Below are positions 1 through 7,749 of a stretch of DNA of 64,000 nucleotides, one piece after another. The position numbers were made by a program, and so were the translations under genes. The notes beneath the pieces were generated by a model. That model did no database searches. It was not told the DNA's origin and saw only the letters and a program-made list of their open reading frames with translations. How positions within the stretch are numbered: the stretch's first letter is position 1; every line of letters begins with the position of its first letter. The stretch is from Phenylobacterium parvum (GTDB lineage: Bacteria > Pseudomonadota > Alphaproteobacteria > Caulobacterales > Caulobacteraceae), in NCBI RefSeq assembly GCF_003150835.1, contig NZ_CP029479.1:744001-808000 (forward strand). The letters run 5' to 3'.

Positions 1-216
1 GGACCGCTCCTCGAGGCCTGGATCCTCCAGCAGAACCTGACCCAGATGCTCCGGCTGGCCCTCGGCGACGGCGACGATCCTGCAGACCAGCCTGAGGCCT
101 TCCGCCGAAAGCTCGCGAGGGCGGGCGGGGCCCGGGACTTTCGCAGCCTCGGCACGCGCCTTGCCCGCGCCCGGAAAGAGGCCATTTCCGCCTACGAAAG
201 GCTGGTCCGCCCTTGA
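1..216 (+). CDS. glnE: C-terminal end of glutamine synthetase adenylyltransferase (partial)
   Basis: The window opens inside a reading frame whose last 71 residues are visible, ending with TGA at 214-216. The helical tail contains an LTQMLRLAL stretch and ends in an AYERLV-type sequence, as in the C-terminus of GlnE. GlnE is the bifunctional enzyme that adenylylates and deadenylylates glutamine synthetase in response to PII nitrogen signalling. Only the C-terminal regulatory/transferase domain end is present; the catalytic motifs lie outside the window. Identification rests on this short tail and is moderate: another all-helical protein cannot be excluded. Confidence 0.55.
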   Translation, partial: GPLLEAWILQQNLTQMLRLALGDGDDPADQPEAFRRKLARAGGARDFRSLGTRLARARKEAISAYERLVRP

Positions 217-272
217 ATCGACGGAATTGCCGGTACAGTTCGTTCAATACGAGACAGTCGGAGACCCTTCCC

Positions 273-710
273 GTGTCCCTGAGACGCCCCGCCTTCGCCG
301 CTTTCCTGGGCCTTGCGAGCCTCTTCGCCCTTCCGGCCGCCGCCCAGATGGGCCCTCCCAAGCTCGACCAGAATGGCGATGGGCGGATCGTCTACGCCGA
401 GTACCGGTCGGCCAATGTCGACAAGACCCTCGAGACCCTCGACGCCGACCGCAACGGACAGGTCTCGCGCAAGGAGTTCGACAAGTTCGCCGGCATGGCC
501 CGGACCTTCGGCGGCGCTCGGGCCGCGTCGGCCATGGACCAGTGGTGGCGGACCACCGACGGGAACAGCGACGGCGCCATGTCCCGCAGTGAACTCGAGT
601 CCTCCAGCCGACGGCGCTTCGACGCCGCCGACTCCAACCGCGACGGGGTGCTGGACAAGACAGAGGTGGCGGCCATGCGCCAGAGGCAACGTGCCGCGTC
701 CGGCAACTGA
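273..710 (+). CDS. Exported EF-hand protein with four Ca2+-binding loops
   Basis: The GTG at 273 is preferred over an upstream ATG at 213 because it places a clean signal peptide (hydrophobic residues 7-20, AAA cleavage near 24) at the N-terminus; length is then 145 residues. Four EF-hand loops of DxNxDGxxxxxE type are visible at residues 32-43, 57-68, 96-107 and 120-131, all with acidic residues at positions 1 and 12. The mature protein is therefore probably a periplasmic Ca2+- or metal-binding protein. It precedes, and overlaps by 20 bp, the ECF sigma factor gene, so it is likely the first gene of a metal- or stress-responsive operon. Its role in that circuit is inference. Confidence 0.85.
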   Translation: MSLRRPAFAAFLGLASLFALPAAAQMGPPKLDQNGDGRIVYAEYRSANVDKTLETLDADRNGQVSRKEFDKFAGMARTFGGARAASAMDQWWRTTDGNSDGAMSRSELESSSRRRFDAADSNRDGVLDKTEVAAMRQRQRAASGN

Positions 711-1302
711 CGCCCTGGGCCTCGGCCGGGGGATCCTGCGTCCGGCGGATGCAGCCCCCCGGCCGGAGGACCCCGACGCCGACCTGGTGCTCCGGGTCGG
801 CCGCGGCGACCTCGCGGCCGTCCGCGCCCTCACCGCCCGCAAGCTTCCACGGCTGACCGCCCTGGCCGCCCGCATGTTGGGCGACTCCGCCGAGGCCGAG
901 GACGTGGCCCAGGAGTCCCTCATCCGCGCCTGGCGCCAGGCGCCGGTCTGGCGTTTCGGCGAGGCGCGCTTCGACACCTGGCTGCACCGGGTGGCGGTCA
1001 ACCTGTGCCGCGACCGGCTCCGCCGCCGGAGGCCCGGCGACGCTGCGGACCTCGAGGCGCTCGTCGACACGGGCCCGGCGCCGGATCGCGGCCTTGAGGC
1101 GCGCGACGTGGGCGGGCGGGTGGCCGCCGCCATGGCGACCCTGCCGCCGCGCCAGCGTGAGGCCCTGGTCCTTTGCCATTACCAGGAGATGGGGAACATC
1201 GAGGCCGCCGCCGCCCTGGGGATCAGCGTCGAGGCGCTGGAGAGTCTCCTGTCCCGGGGCCGGCGGGCCCTCCGCGCCGCCCTTTCGGACCTGGTCCGAT
1301 GA
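691..1302 (+). CDS. ECF-type RNA polymerase sigma factor
   Basis: A 203-residue protein is predicted from a GTG at 691, preceded by an AGAGG ribosome-binding sequence inside the end of the EF-hand gene. Region 2 is recognisable by the AEDVAQESLIRAWRQ segment and the following FDTWLHRVAVNLCRDRLRRR core. Region 4 by LPPRQREALVLCHYQEM and the helix-turn-helix ending in LLSRGRRALRAAL. The variable linker is short, as in ordinary ECF factors with no extra C-terminal domain. The stop overlaps the next start (ATGA), so translation with the anti-sigma-like protein is probably coupled. The order sigma, membrane protein, periplasmic metal-resistance-fold protein resembles the CnrH-CnrY-CnrX arrangement. 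The inducing signal is not known. Confidence 0.92.
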   Translation: MPRPATDALGLGRGILRPADAAPRPEDPDADLVLRVGRGDLAAVRALTARKLPRLTALAARMLGDSAEAEDVAQESLIRAWRQAPVWRFGEARFDTWLHRVAVNLCRDRLRRRRPGDAADLEALVDTGPAPDRGLEARDVGGRVAAAMATLPPRQREALVLCHYQEMGNIEAAAALGISVEALESLLSRGRRALRAALSDLVR

Positions 1303-1829
1303 GCCTCCGGTCGTCCTCCAGCCCGCTGGACGCCGTCCGGGTCCGCGCCCTGGCCGAAGCCTTCGGCGCGGATCCGGCCCGATGGCCCGAGACCGAGCGC
1401 GAGGCGGCCCTCGCCTGGCTGCAGGCCCACCCGGCTGAGGCCTCCACCCTGCTCGCCGAAGCCCGCGCCCTCGACGGCGTACTGGACGCCTGGAGGCTCG
1501 ATCCGCCCCCTGCGCCGCTCGTGCGGCAGGTCCTCGCCCCGGCGCGGGCGGTCGTACGCCAGGCCCGGCGGCGCGCCTTCATCCTCACCCTGGGCGGAGG
1601 CGCGGGCCTCGCGGCCGCCTGCCTCGCCGGCATCCTGGCCGCCCCATCCCTCTTGTCCCCATCCCTCTTGTCCCCGTCGCTCTCCGGTCCGCTGGAGGGC
1701 GCCCTGGCGGTCCCATCGATCCAGCTCGTGTCCGACGATGAGGCGGTGGCTTCGACGGACGAGGTCCTTGTCGAGGTCCTCGCCGACTGGGAGGCGCCGG
1801 TCGGGGATCCGGCCGATCCGGCGCCTTGA
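1299..1829 (+). CDS. Single-span anti-sigma-like membrane protein
   Basis: The protein has 176 residues and its ATG overlaps the sigma-factor stop. Its cytoplasmic N-terminal part carries the AEAFGADPARWPETERE pattern common in alphaproteobacterial membrane proteins encoded beside ECF sigma factors. It is followed by an Ala/Leu-rich helix and one strongly hydrophobic segment (about residues 90-115). The periplasmic tail is short and acidic. No zinc-binding HxxxCxxC motif of the ZAS type is seen. Position and topology suggest that it sequesters the upstream ECF factor, like CnrY. This is inference from context. The stop is TTGA-overlapped with the next gene. A direct repeat encoding PSLLSPSLLSPSL is visible after the membrane span. 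Confidence 0.72.
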   Translation: MSLRSSSSPLDAVRVRALAEAFGADPARWPETEREAALAWLQAHPAEASTLLAEARALDGVLDAWRLDPPPAPLVRQVLAPARAVVRQARRRAFILTLGGGAGLAAACLAGILAAPSLLSPSLLSPSLSGPLEGALAVPSIQLVSDDEAVASTDEVLVEVLADWEAPVGDPADPAP

Positions 1830-2602
1830 AGTTCCGCTTCCTGCCGACGGCCCTCTTCATCTCCCTGGCCCTGAACCTCTTCCTGGTCGGCGTCCTCGCC
1901 GGCGGCTGGCGGGAAATGCGCGCCCGGCCTGCTCCCCAACCGACGCAGGCGCCCCCCCTGGACCCTGCCGCCTCGCCCCGGGAAATCGAGCCTGCGCCAG
2001 CGCCCGTCGCCCCGACGCCTCCGGGGGCGCTGCGACCTCCTTCCTCCCGCGAGGCGGGTCCGGCCGCCGTCCAGGTTCCGGAGCCCCGCCCCGCGAGGGC
2101 GGGGCCGTCTGCGCTTAATCCACCGGAATCGGCGCCTCCGGAGTTCGCTCCGCCGCCGTCGGGCAGGCCGCTCCCGCCGGGACTCGATCGGCTTCGGGGT
2201 CCTGGCGACAGCCCGCTCATGAGGGCGGCCAGGGACCTCCCGGACCCCGAGCGCATGGCGCTCCAGGCCCTGTTGCGGGTGGAAAGCGAGGCGGTCCGCG
2301 GAGACCTCCAGCAGGCGCGACGCGAGCGCGCCGCCGCCTGGAGGGCCCTGGCCCGGGGTGAGATCGGCGAGGCGGAGGCGAGTCGACGGCTGGACCAGTC
2401 CCGGCGTCGGGAACTCGCCGCGCGGAGCCGGGTGGAGAACGCCGTCGCGGACTGGGCCTCGCGACAGTCGCCGGAAGTCCGGGCCCGCCTCGGTGAGGCC
2501 CTGGCCGAGGACGCCCAGCCCCCGCGCCGCCGGCCGGTCAGGCCTCCGGGCTGGCCGGGGCCGCCGCCAGGTTCCGGCCCGGGAAGGGAAGAAGGAAGCT
2601 GA
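1826..2602 (+). CDS. Membrane-anchored periplasmic metal-sensor-like (CnrX/Metal_resist fold) protein
   Basis: Translation probably begins at the TTG at 1826, overlapping the previous stop, giving 258 residues. One N-terminal membrane helix (residues about 5-27) is followed by a long Pro/Ala-rich linker. Then comes an all-helical domain (about residues 130-235) with ADxxRRERAAAWRALARGE-like amphipathic helices typical of the CnrX/Spy/ZraP-like heavy-metal-resistance fold. In the Cnr system such a protein binds metal in the periplasm and controls the anti-sigma factor. No His-rich or Met-rich metal site is obvious here, so the ligand is unknown. The last 65 bp overlap the 3' end of the convergent histidine kinase gene. 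Confidence 0.72.
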   Translation: MKFRFLPTALFISLALNLFLVGVLAGGWREMRARPAPQPTQAPPLDPAASPREIEPAPAPVAPTPPGALRPPSSREAGPAAVQVPEPRPARAGPSALNPPESAPPEFAPPPSGRPLPPGLDRLRGPGDSPLMRAARDLPDPERMALQALLRVESEAVRGDLQQARRERAAAWRALARGEIGEAEASRRLDQSRRRELAARSRVENAVADWASRQSPEVRARLGEALAEDAQPPRRRPVRPPGWPGPPPGSGPGREEGS

Positions 2603-4010
2603 CCCGCGTCCCCTGGCCGGGGCGGCTCTCGATGGTCAGGTTCGATCCATGAAGCTCCACGAAGGCCTTGGACAGGGCAAGGCCCAGGCCCGTCCCCTGG
2701 ATGGTCTTGGACTGCTGGCTCTCGACCTGCTCGAAGGGCGCCGCCAGGCGGGGAAGATCATCGGGATCGATGCCGATGCCGGTGTCCTCCACCGAGAGCT
2801 GGACGCCGCCTTCCTCCGCCTGGGCGCGCACGGTCACCCGCCCGCCGGCCGGAGTGAACTTCACGGCGTTGGACAGGAGGTTCAGCAGGATCTGCTTCAG
2901 GGCCCGCGCGTCCGCCTCAACCTCGGGCAGGTCCTCGCTGATGTCGGCGAAGAGCATCAGGCCTGAGGCCTCGGCCCGGTTCCGGACCAGGCGAAGGGCG
3001 TCTTCCGCCAGGTCGCCGACGCAGACGGGCTCAAGGAAGAGCACCATCTTCCCGGCCTCGATCTTCGACATGTCCAGGACGTCATTGATCAGGGCCAGGA
3101 GATGCTGGCCCGAGTTGAGGATGTCGTTGACATAGCCCTTGTAGGAGGCCGCCCCGATGGGGCCGAACAGCTCCTGGCTCATGATCTCAGAGAAGCCGAT
3201 GATGGCGTTGAGCGGCGTGCGGAGCTCGTGGCTCATGTTGGCCAGGAACTCGCTCTTCGCCCGGTTCGCCTCCACCGCGCGGAACTTCTCGGTCTCATAT
3301 TTCCGGGCCAGGTCCGTCAGCTGGGCGCGGCTGGCCTCAAGGCGGCTCACGGCGTCGCGAAGGGCCTCCTCGTCGCGGCTGCGCTCGGCCTCGCGAAGCT
3401 TCAGGGCGGTGATGTCGACGGCGGTCATGACCAGGCCGCCGGTGGGCGTCCGGCGCTCATGGATCTGGGCCCAGCGTCCATCCCGGAACTCGACCTCGCG
3501 GACACCGGTGGCGCCGCCCTCGGGCTTCAGGGACTGGCGGATGGTCTGGCGGGTCAGCCGGGCGAACTCGGCGTGGTCAGCCTCGGGCTTGAGGGCGTCT
3601 CCCTCGACGCCGAACATGCGGGCGAAGGCGGGATTGGCGGCCACCAGCCGGCCCTGGGCATCCCAGCAGGCGAACGCCGAGGCCATGACCTGGAGGGCTT
3701 CAAGGAGGGATTCCGGCGGGGCCTCGCCCTGGGAGCCGGGGGGCGGGCCGCCCGAGCGTCCGCGGGCGCCCCGGCGCCCGATCCAGAGGCCGCCGGCGCC
3801 GGCCAGGGCCCCCAGCGGGCCGGCCATCATCATCACTTCGGGAAGGGCCGGGCCCTGCGCCAGCGCAAGGGCGCCCGAGAGGGCGGCTGCGCCCAGTCCA
3901 GCTGCACCCAGTCCCGCTACACCCAGTCCGGCCAGGGCCAGGGGCGCGCGGGCGGGAAGGTTCCAGAAGGCGGGCCGGACATCTCCGGCGAAATCACTGG
4001 CGGCCGACAC
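2538..4010 (-). CDS. PAS-domain sensor histidine kinase of the PleC/DivJ type
   Basis: A 490-residue hybrid-free kinase is read from a GTG at 4010. Two closely spaced hydrophobic segments (about 22-50 and 56-77) form a hairpin with almost no periplasmic loop. A PAS domain (about 105-202), a coiled coil (205-250), HisKA with SHELRTP (phospho-acceptor His261) and an HATPase domain (N-box 377-386, DTGIGI 409-414, GTGLGL 439-444) follow. The HisKA/HATPase sequence is very close in style to Caulobacter PleC and DivJ, which act on the response regulators DivK and PleD in cell-cycle control. It is much shorter than PleC and lacks an extended periplasmic sensor. It lies downstream of pepN on the same strand. 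Its identity as PleC itself or a paralogue is unresolved. Confidence 0.88.
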   Translation of the reverse strand: MSAASDFAGDVRPAFWNLPARAPLALAGLGVAGLGAAGLGAAALSGALALAQGPALPEVMMMAGPLGALAGAGGLWIGRRGARGRSGGPPPGSQGEAPPESLLEALQVMASAFACWDAQGRLVAANPAFARMFGVEGDALKPEADHAEFARLTRQTIRQSLKPEGGATGVREVEFRDGRWAQIHERRTPTGGLVMTAVDITALKLREAERSRDEEALRDAVSRLEASRAQLTDLARKYETEKFRAVEANRAKSEFLANMSHELRTPLNAIIGFSEIMSQELFGPIGAASYKGYVNDILNSGQHLLALINDVLDMSKIEAGKMVLFLEPVCVGDLAEDALRLVRNRAEASGLMLFADISEDLPEVEADARALKQILLNLLSNAVKFTPAGGRVTVRAQAEEGGVQLSVEDTGIGIDPDDLPRLAAPFEQVESQQSKTIQGTGLGLALSKAFVELHGSNLTIESRPGQGTRVSFLLPFPGRNLAAAPASPEA

Positions 4011-4116
4011 GGTTCCTGCTCCCCGGGGCGGAGGCCCTTGTGGCGCTCCGACTCACTCCTTGAGCACGAAGAGGGTGAACAGATCCCAAAGACCCCGGAT
4101 GTCTTGTGGGGAAAAG

Positions 4117-6735
4117 TCAGCCCTCGAGGGCCCGGCTGACCAGTTCCACCACGTTCCGGGACAGGTCCGGCGCGGCGGCGATACGCTCCAGCTCCGCCTT
4201 CATCCTGGCGCCCAGGTCGGGCCGGTAGCGCCGCCAGGAGCCCAGGGGCTCCACCAGACGGGCCGCCGTCATGGGGTTGAAGCGGTCCACCGCCAGGATC
4301 TGGTCGGCGAGGAAACGATAGCCGGACCCGTCCTCGGCGTGGAAGCGGGCGGGATTGGCCGAGGCGAAGGTCGCCACCAGGGCCCGGAGACGGTTCGGCA
4401 CCCGGGCGTCGAAGTCCGGATGGGCGGTGAGGGCCGCCACCTTGTCCAGCGCGTCCGGCGACGGGTCGCGGGCCTGGAGGGCGAACCACTTGTCCATGAC
4501 CAGGGGCTCGTCCTTCCAGCGGGCGCGGAAGTCCTCGAGGGCCGAGGTGAAGGCGCCCCCGCCCAGCAGCATCAGGGCGTTCAGCCCGCCCATGGCGTCG
4601 GTCATGTTGGAGGCGGCGCGATAGTGGCCCTCCGCCAGGGCGGTGACCTCGGCGCCTGGCCGGGCGGCCAGGGCTTCCAGGGCGGCGTTGCGCAGGGCGC
4701 GCCGACCCGCGCTGGCGGCGTCCGGCGAAAACTCTCCGCCGTCCTGCAGGCCCAGGTGAAGGCGCTTCAGCGTATCCTCCAGATGGACGGCGAGGCGCAG
4801 GCGCAGGGCCTGCCGGGCCGCATGGATGGCCGCCGGGTCCGCGGGCGGGCTGGCCACCGCCAGGTCGGACTCCGTGGGCAGGGCCAGCAGCAGGGCCTTG
4901 AAGGCGGGCTCCGAGGCCTGGTCATTCAGGGCCCGGCCCATGGCTTCGGCAAAGCGCTCCTCGCCGACCTCGTCCGGCGCGCCGCCGGCCCGGGCCAGGA
5001 TCAGGTCGCGGGCCACCTCCTGGCCGGCCTCCCAGCGGTTGAACAGGTCAGCGTCGCCGGCCAGCTGGACATAGCGGTCGCCGGGCCGGGCGTCCGAGGA
5101 CAGCTCCACGGGCGCCGAGAAGCCCCGCAGGGCCGAGACCACCGGGCGAGAGGTCACGCCGGTCAGGGTCACGCGCGTCTCCTCGCCTTCGAGCACCACC
5201 AGGGTCTCGTCCGCCGCCTCGCCGTCAAGCTCGAAGGCCAGGGTCCGGCCCTCGGCGTCCAGCAGGCCCAGGCGGACGGGCACGGGCAGGGCGCGCTTGT
5301 CGGCCTGGCCCGGGGTGGCCGGCGTCCTCTGGGTCAGGGTGATCTCCAGTTCGCCCGTCTCCGGCGTCCAGCGCGAGGCCAGCCGCACCCTCGGGGTGCC
5401 CGCCTGCTCGTACCAGGCGAAGAAGGCCGACAGGTCCCGGCCCGAGACCTCCGCGAAGCAGGCGATGAAGGCCTCCACCGTCGTGGCGTGGCCGTCCCAG
5501 CGCTCGAAGTAGAGGTCCATGCCCTTCCGGAAGGCCTGGGCCCCGATCAGGGCCTTGAGCATGCGGATCACCTCGGCGCCCTTCTCGTAGATGGTCGCCG
5601 TGTAGAAGTTGTCGATCTTCAGGTAGCTGGAGGGGCGCACCGGATGGGCCAGGGGCCCCTGGTCCTCGGCGAACTGCCGGGCCCTCAGGGCCTTCACGTC
5701 CTTGATCCTCTGCACCGCTTCGCCGCGCATGTCGGCCGAGAAGGCCTGGTCGCGGAAGACGGTCAGGCCCTCCTTCAGGCACAGCTGGAACCAGTCGCGG
5801 CAGGTGATCCGGTTGCCGGTCCAGTTGTGGAAGTACTCGTGGGCGACGACGCTCTCGATGCGTTCATAGTCCAGGTCCGTCGCCGTCTCCGGGTCGGCCA
5901 GCAGCAGGGACGAGTTGAAGATGTTGAGGCCCTTGTTCTCCATGGCCCCGAAGTTGAAGTCGCGCACGGCGACGATCATGAACAGGTCCAGGTCGTACTC
6001 GCGGCCAAAGGCCTCCTCGTCCCAGCGCATGGACCGCTTCAGGGCGTCCATGGCGTAGGCGGCCCGGGCCGACATGCCCGGGTCCACAAAGACCTTCAGC
6101 TCCACCTTGCGGCCGCTGGCGGTGACGAAGCTGTCGGCCAGCTCGTCCAGCTCCCCCGCCACCAGGGCGAAGAGGTAGCAGGGCTTGGGGAAGGGATCGT
6201 TCCAGACCGCATAGCGCCGGCCATCCGTCCCCCGGCCGGTCTCCACCAGGTTGCCGTTGGAGAGCAGGCGCGGCCAGGAATCGTCCGCCGTCATGCGCAC
6301 GGTGAACCGGGCCAGGACGTCCGGACGGTCGGGATACCAGGTGATGGTCCGGAAGCCCTCGGCCTCGCACTGGGTGCAGAACCGTCCCCCCGACATGTAG
6401 AGCCCTTCCAGGGCCTTGTTGGCCGCTGGGTTGATCTCGACCTCGGTCTCCAGGACGAAGGCGTCCGGAACCCCGGGGATTGTCAGGCTGTGGGCCTCCT
6501 CGGTGAACTCGCCCGCCGCCAGGGCCCGGCCGTCCACCGCCACCGACAGGGTCTTCAGCCGCTCGCCGTCCAGCCGCAGGGGCGCGCCCGTCTCACCGTT
6601 CCGCCGCAGGGTCAGCCGGGCCTTTACCCGTGTGGCCTCCGGCTTCAGGTCGAAGTCCAGGTGGACTTCGTCCACGAGGAAGGCGGGCGGCCGGTAGTCG
6701 GTCAGGCGGATCGGGGCGGGAGTTTCTGTGCGCAT
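4117..6735 (-). CDS. pepN: Aminopeptidase N (M1 zinc metallopeptidase)
   Basis: An 872-residue protein of the usual PepN length. The substrate-anchoring GAMEN motif is at residues 263-267 and the zinc site HEYFH at 299-303, with the third ligand Glu322 in the following KEGLTVF segment. The N-terminal beta domain, the thermolysin-like catalytic domain and the C-terminal helical domain are all present. It removes N-terminal amino acids from peptides in the cytoplasm, completing protein turnover. The ATG at 6735 starts a protein with no signal peptide. It diverges from the EthD-domain gene and is followed at 107 bp by the histidine kinase on the same strand. Confidence 0.96.
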   Translation of the reverse strand: MRTETPAPIRLTDYRPPAFLVDEVHLDFDLKPEATRVKARLTLRRNGETGAPLRLDGERLKTLSVAVDGRALAAGEFTEEAHSLTIPGVPDAFVLETEVEINPAANKALEGLYMSGGRFCTQCEAEGFRTITWYPDRPDVLARFTVRMTADDSWPRLLSNGNLVETGRGTDGRRYAVWNDPFPKPCYLFALVAGELDELADSFVTASGRKVELKVFVDPGMSARAAYAMDALKRSMRWDEEAFGREYDLDLFMIVAVRDFNFGAMENKGLNIFNSSLLLADPETATDLDYERIESVVAHEYFHNWTGNRITCRDWFQLCLKEGLTVFRDQAFSADMRGEAVQRIKDVKALRARQFAEDQGPLAHPVRPSSYLKIDNFYTATIYEKGAEVIRMLKALIGAQAFRKGMDLYFERWDGHATTVEAFIACFAEVSGRDLSAFFAWYEQAGTPRVRLASRWTPETGELEITLTQRTPATPGQADKRALPVPVRLGLLDAEGRTLAFELDGEAADETLVVLEGEETRVTLTGVTSRPVVSALRGFSAPVELSSDARPGDRYVQLAGDADLFNRWEAGQEVARDLILARAGGAPDEVGEERFAEAMGRALNDQASEPAFKALLLALPTESDLAVASPPADPAAIHAARQALRLRLAVHLEDTLKRLHLGLQDGGEFSPDAASAGRRALRNAALEALAARPGAEVTALAEGHYRAASNMTDAMGGLNALMLLGGGAFTSALEDFRARWKDEPLVMDKWFALQARDPSPDALDKVAALTAHPDFDARVPNRLRALVATFASANPARFHAEDGSGYRFLADQILAVDRFNPMTAARLVEPLGSWRRYRPDLGARMKAELERIAAAPDLSRNVVELVSRALEG

Positions 6736-6845
6736 GCCTTCGATTTAGGCCATCCCGCCCGCGAGGGGGAGGGGCGCGGCGCGGGAAGGACTCGCCAATC
6801 GCCGGCGTACCGGGCGAAATGGCCGGGGAAAACGAAAGGCCGCCC

Positions 6846-7217
6846 ATGATCAAGCTTACCTTCGCCCTCGTCCGCCTGCCGCATCTGACGCGGGAGCAGT
6901 TCCAGGATTACTGGCTCAACACCCACGGCCCCCTTGTGGCCAGCGTGAAGGACGTCCTGCGCATCCGCCGCTACGTCCAGCTGCACTCGATGGACGAGAC
7001 CTTCAGCGCGGGCATCCGGGCCAGCCGCAACGCCCCGCCCCAGTTCGATGGGGTGGCGCAGCTCTGGTACGACAGCCTCGAGGACCTGGCCGCCCTCGGC
7101 AATGATCCGGCAGCCCGCGAGGCGGGGCGCATGCTGCTGGAGGACGAACGCAAGTTCATCGACCTGCCCAGGAGCCCCCTCTGGTGGGGCGAGGAAAAGG
7201 TGATCATCGACCGGTGA
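6846..7217 (+). CDS. EthD-domain protein
   Basis: A 123-residue protein beginning with MIKLTFALVRLPHLTREQF and containing the YWLNTHGPLV segment characteristic of the EthD (dimeric alpha/beta barrel) family. The start at 6846 has an AAAGG sequence 7 bp upstream. EthD proteins were first noted with the EthABCD ether-degradation system, and relatives are small cytoplasmic dimers of mostly unknown function. Nothing in the surroundings (pepN divergent, a small membrane protein downstream) indicates a substrate. The family assignment is firm and the role is not known. Confidence 0.85.
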   Translation: MIKLTFALVRLPHLTREQFQDYWLNTHGPLVASVKDVLRIRRYVQLHSMDETFSAGIRASRNAPPQFDGVAQLWYDSLEDLAALGNDPAAREAGRMLLEDERKFIDLPRSPLWWGEEKVIIDR

Positions 7218-7407
7218 GGGCGTTCAGCGGGGCGCGGCCGGCGTCCTGTCCATTCCGACCCCTCTCCCGCTCGGAGGAGCGATTACCCGCACACCGGTGT
7301 ATTGAGTTTTGATTCATCGCAAATACTCACTACGCAATCGGCGCCACGATTGATTTAGGGAGTGCGTTCTCCCTCGCCTGCGGTCCGTGACCGACAAGGA
7401 AAAACAC

Positions 7408-7554
7408 ATGCTTTACACAATTGCAGTGATCCTGATCGTGCTATGGCTTGTGGGAGTCGTCTCTGCCTACACACTGGGCGGCTTCATCCATATTCTTCTG
7501 GTCATCGCCGTTATTTCCATTCTGCTTCGCGTCATACAGAATAGACGGATCTGA
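7408..7554 (+). CDS. lmo0937-family small membrane protein (48 aa)
   Basis: A 48-residue protein starts at ATG 7408 after an AAGGA ribosome-binding site and ends in TGA at 7552-7554. It consists of two hydrophobic helices (about residues 3-19 and 24-41) separated by a short YTLGGFIH turn, with a basic RVIQNRRI tail. This matches the widespread lmo0937/DUF5670-type family, whose members begin MLYTIAVILIVLWL and carry GGFIHILLVIA. Function is unknown; it is probably an inner-membrane stress-associated protein. The gene and its upstream region are clearly less GC-rich than the neighbours. A structured repeat follows it. Confidence 0.85.
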   Translation: MLYTIAVILIVLWLVGVVSAYTLGGFIHILLVIAVISILLRVIQNRRI

Positions 7555-7616
7555 CGGGTCAGGGCCGCCGGAAGACGAACCAGACGACCCGCCCTCCGAC
7601 AGGCAAGGGGTCTGCG

Positions 7617-7744
7617 GAACCGCCGTTGGCCTCCTCCGGCCCGCTGCGCGCTCCACCTCCCCCTGGGGGCAGGAATTTGGGAGCCCATTGTTTCCCAAAG
7701 GGGAAGCTGTCAGCGAAGCTGCCTGAGGGGGTCAACGGCGGTTC
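7617..7744. repeat. Degenerate copy of the ~110-bp palindromic repeat
   Basis: This copy lies between two convergent genes. Its ends form a perfect 12-bp inverted repeat (GAACCGCCGTTG at 7617-7628 and CAACGGCGGTTC at 7733-7744). Inside are degenerate forms of the two hairpin modules seen elsewhere in the window: CTCCACCTCCCCCTGGGGG and CCCAAAGGGGAAGCTG...AGCTGCCTGAGGGGGTCAA. It appears as an older, diverged member of the same family as the copies near 18.9, 27.3, 29.6, 31.6 and 44.8 kb. Confidence 0.75.
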
Positions 7745-7749
7745 GGCCT

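Noticed and set aside
3157..6849. A very long open frame on the plus strand opposite pepN
   Set aside because: It is the antisense of the pepN and kinase genes. High GC content keeps this frame free of stops. The minus-strand frame has the GAMEN and HEXXH motifs.
7408..7554. Non-coding AT-rich gap
   Set aside because: A well-placed ribosome-binding site and a match to the lmo0937 small-protein pattern support a coding gene.
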